From positions 1-8,525 of the forward strand of contig JAEXXN010000616.1 in assembly GCA_023405875.1 (NCBI GenBank): a stretch of DNA of 8,525 nt. Direction: 5' to 3'. A model generated the notes under the pieces. That model did no database searches. It was not told the origin of the DNA and saw only the letters and a program-made list of their open reading frames with translations. The stretch comes from Bacillota bacterium. Lineage in GTDB: Bacteria; Bacillota; Clostridia; Lutisporales; Lutisporaceae. Numbering within the stretch: the first letter of the stretch is position 1; each line of letters begins with the position of its first letter. The translations under genes and the position numbers were made by a program. Positions 6,973-8,525 of the stretch are shown piece after piece.

Positions 6973-7491
6973 TTATTCCTGTGTGACTGCTTCTTTAATC
7001 GTCATATTGTACTGGCCCTTGTAATAGCCCTCCAGAGCTTCAAGCTCTCCTTCGATTTTCTCCCGTGCACTGTCCAGCCTGCCCGAATCCTTCATTTTCT
7101 GTGTTATATCCATGTGATCCTGATCCTCTACCTTGAGAATCTCCTTCTTTTCCAGGTCGTAATAATAGTAATAGGCTGAGCCCATTGCAGGAACATAATA
7201 ATATTTTTCCAGGACATTTTTAAAATAGTCAAAGGTATAGTAATCTGCGGTTTCTCTTCCTTCAAGGTCGGTCTTTACAAATTTGGCATAACCCTCTCCG
7301 CCCTTTTTGACGGTAATCCTGAGCCCGCTGTTTTCAAAGGGACTGCTCTTTGTATCGGTATAAATGGTCAAACCGTCCTTTTGCTCTGCGGTCACTCCTT
7401 CGGGCAAGGCCGGGGCCGCTTTACCGGCACAGCCTGAAGCCGCACCTGCGGCCATGATTAATACAAGCAATAGTGCTAATACCCTTTTCAT
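6973..7491 (-). CDS. Putative small lipoprotein, tyrosine-rich
   Basis: 172 aa with a classical lipoprotein signal: a short basic start (MKR), a hydrophobic core, and lipobox ASGC with the modified cysteine at residue 21, so it is expected to be anchored on the outer face of the membrane. The mature part is hydrophilic. It holds two tyrosine clusters, YYY at 97-99 and YYYYY at 107-111, and a charged, probably helical tail (about 128-160). I do not recognise a domain and infer no function. The ATG at 7491 follows AAAAGGAGATGG with GGAG 8 nt upstream, a strong site. It lies 57 bp downstream of the chelatase-like gene on the same strand, so co-transcription is possible. The TAA stop lies 12 bp from the flippase stop on the other strand. 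Confidence 0.75.
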   Translation of the reverse strand: MKRVLALLLVLIMAAGAASGCAGKAAPALPEGVTAEQKDGLTIYTDTKSSPFENSGLRITVKKGGEGYAKFVKTDLEGRETADYYTFDYFKNVLEKYYYVPAMGSAYYYYYDLEKKEILKVEDQDHMDITQKMKDSGRLDSAREKIEGELEALEGYYKGQYNMTIKEAVTQE

Positions 7492-7548
7492 TTTTCCATC
7501 TCCTTTTTAATATACAAATATAATAAGGCTTTGTGTCCTTAATGCCGT

Positions 7549-8525
7549 TTATACTGTTTTAACCAGGCTTCTGACCTCTTCTTCAAGGCCTGTTTTTGAT
7601 ATGTTTTGCATTTTAACGTAATGGCTGTCCAATTTTTTTGACAGCTCCCTGGCAAAACCAAATTGAATATAGCTGTTTTCGGTGTCCAGTACCATACTCC
7701 TTATCCCCTCATTGCGTATTTTCTCTCCGAGGGTCAAGGCATCCTCAAAGGCATTTCCGCTGACCAGGGGTACATTTGCCTTGCCGTCGGACACCAGGAC
7801 GAGATATTGAAGAGCTCCGGGATTTTTTGCCTTGTCTGCCTTCAGCAGCTCGTAGGCTTTATAAAGCCCTGCGGCCAAAGGTGTCCTGCCCCCCGTAGGC
7901 AGGCGGGCCAGCCGCTTTTCCGCCAGATCGACGCTTCTCGTTATGTTCAGCAGTATCTCCGCATGGTCATTTCTGAAGGCAATTATTCCTATGCTGTCCC
8001 GCTTCTGGTAAGCATCATTCAAAAGCGACAGCACCGCTCCCTTTACGGCACCCATCCGTTTCCTGGCACCCATGGAACCGCTTGCATCCACCGCAAAAAG
8101 AATTGTGGCTCCGGTTTGCCTCTCCCTTACCTTTTCCCTTATATCCTCACTCCGGATCAATATGGCCGGTTCTCCTGCTCCCCTGCCGCTCCGGCTGCAG
8201 GCCGCGATCCTTAAGGTTGGAGCCAGGGCAATATCCTGTACCCTTCCCCTTGGCAGCTTGTACCTTACATATCTGCCCTGCCTGCTGCCGGTCCTGACCT
8301 TGCTTCTTTTGCCCGTACCCTTTGCAGCCGCTTTCCTGTCTGCCTCCACCTTTATGGAAAGCTCACCGTTCCACTGTTCAATAGCTTCTATGCAATCCCG
8401 GGCCTCGCTGCTTTCAATAGAGTTTTCACCTTCGATGCCTTCTACCCGCTCCTCTCTCTTTTCCCCTTCCTCCGGCTGCCTGCCTTCGACGTTGTCCTGC
8501 TCTCCTTTACCGCTTTCCCTTGTGT
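7549..8525 (-). CDS. Magnesium/cobalt-chelatase D-like protein with C-terminal VWA domain (partial, N-terminus beyond window)
   Basis: The frame is open to the right edge (324 residues visible; two bases of a split codon remain at 8524-8525), so an apparent GTG start at 8349 is internal. Visible layout: a Glu/Gly-rich acidic linker (about 1-60), a basic segment RGRVQDIALAPTLRIAA (about 93-108), and a VWA domain (about 138-322). The MIDAS is complete: DASGS (D146, S148, S150), Thr in GGRTPLA (214) and Asp in VSDGKAN (246). This matches the C-terminal half of ChlD/BchD-type chelatase subunits, which work with an AAA+ I subunit and a large CobN/ChlH-type subunit to insert Mg2+ or Co2+ into tetrapyrroles; the N-terminal AAA+ part would lie outside the window. 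With no sign of photosynthesis and a B12-regulated operon nearby, cobalt chelation is the likelier guess, but this is inference. A more general VWA/MoxR-associated protein is an alternative. Confidence 0.82.
   Translation of the reverse strand, partial: TRESGKGEQDNVEGRQPEEGEKREERVEGIEGENSIESSEARDCIEAIEQWNGELSIKVEADRKAAAKGTGKRSKVRTGSRQGRYVRYKLPRGRVQDIALAPTLRIAACSRSGRGAGEPAILIRSEDIREKVRERQTGATILFAVDASGSMGARKRMGAVKGAVLSLLNDAYQKRDSIGIIAFRNDHAEILLNITRSVDLAEKRLARLPTGGRTPLAAGLYKAYELLKADKAKNPGALQYLVLVSDGKANVPLVSGNAFEDALTLGEKIRNEGIRSMVLDTENSYIQFGFARELSKKLDSHYVKMQNISKTGLEEEVRSLVKTV

Noticed and set aside
7508..7545. TAAGG/CCTTA hairpin between the VWA and lipoprotein genes as a terminator, and TATATT as a lipoprotein promoter
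   Set aside because: The stem is five pairs without a clean T tract, and no -35 lies at a suitable distance from TATATT; co-transcription or a separate promoter cannot be decided.
7663..8297. Plus-strand open frames opposite the VWA gene
   Set aside because: The minus frame has the intact MIDAS and chelatase motifs; the plus frames are Cys/Pro/Arg-rich shadows.
8347..8349. GTG as the start of the VWA protein
   Set aside because: The frame remains open to the window edge and the upstream acidic linker is typical of chelatase D subunits, so the gene simply continues outside.

Overview
The window looks like chromosomal DNA from an anaerobic, probably spore-forming member of the Clostridia (Firmicutes). 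This rests on the two-subunit methylmalonyl-CoA mutase, the SpoVB-like flippase, the strong AGGAG-type ribosome binding sites, the cobalamin riboswitch with an intrinsic terminator, and moderate GC in the genes with AT-rich spacers. I cannot name the species from sequence alone.

Left half, minus strand (about 5354 down to 1): a propionate/succinate operon. A sigma-A-like promoter (5326-5354) is followed by a compact cobalamin riboswitch (about 5170-5280), a small hairpin, an intrinsic terminator (5067-5100), a hairpin-rich leader stretch (4926-5069), and then mutA, mutB and meaB. The three genes overlap (8 bp and 17 bp) and are probably translationally coupled. MutA and MutB form the adenosylcobalamin (AdoCbl)-dependent mutase that interconverts succinyl-CoA and (R)-methylmalonyl-CoA. 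MeaB is the GTPase chaperone that guards cofactor loading. meaB runs off the left edge after 180 codons.

Middle, plus strand (about 5340-6960): an AT-rich divergent spacer, a small open frame with a good ribosome binding site but interrupted by a TAA (5383-5610), and a polytopic SpoVB/MurJ-type flippase (5611-6960).

Right, minus strand (8525 down to 6973), convergent with the flippase: the C-terminal part of a magnesium/cobalt-chelatase D-like protein with a complete VWA/MIDAS domain (gene cut by the right edge), followed by a small Tyr-rich lipoprotein.

The most interesting point is regulatory. A cobalamin riboswitch with a terminator sits in front of an enzyme that uses AdoCbl. Most cobalamin riboswitches shut off B12 synthesis, uptake or B12-independent isozymes, so the sign and purpose of control here deserve a test. 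The chelatase-like gene may be a further link to cobalamin, but that is inference. I see no CRISPR array, tRNA, rRNA, transposase or phage gene.
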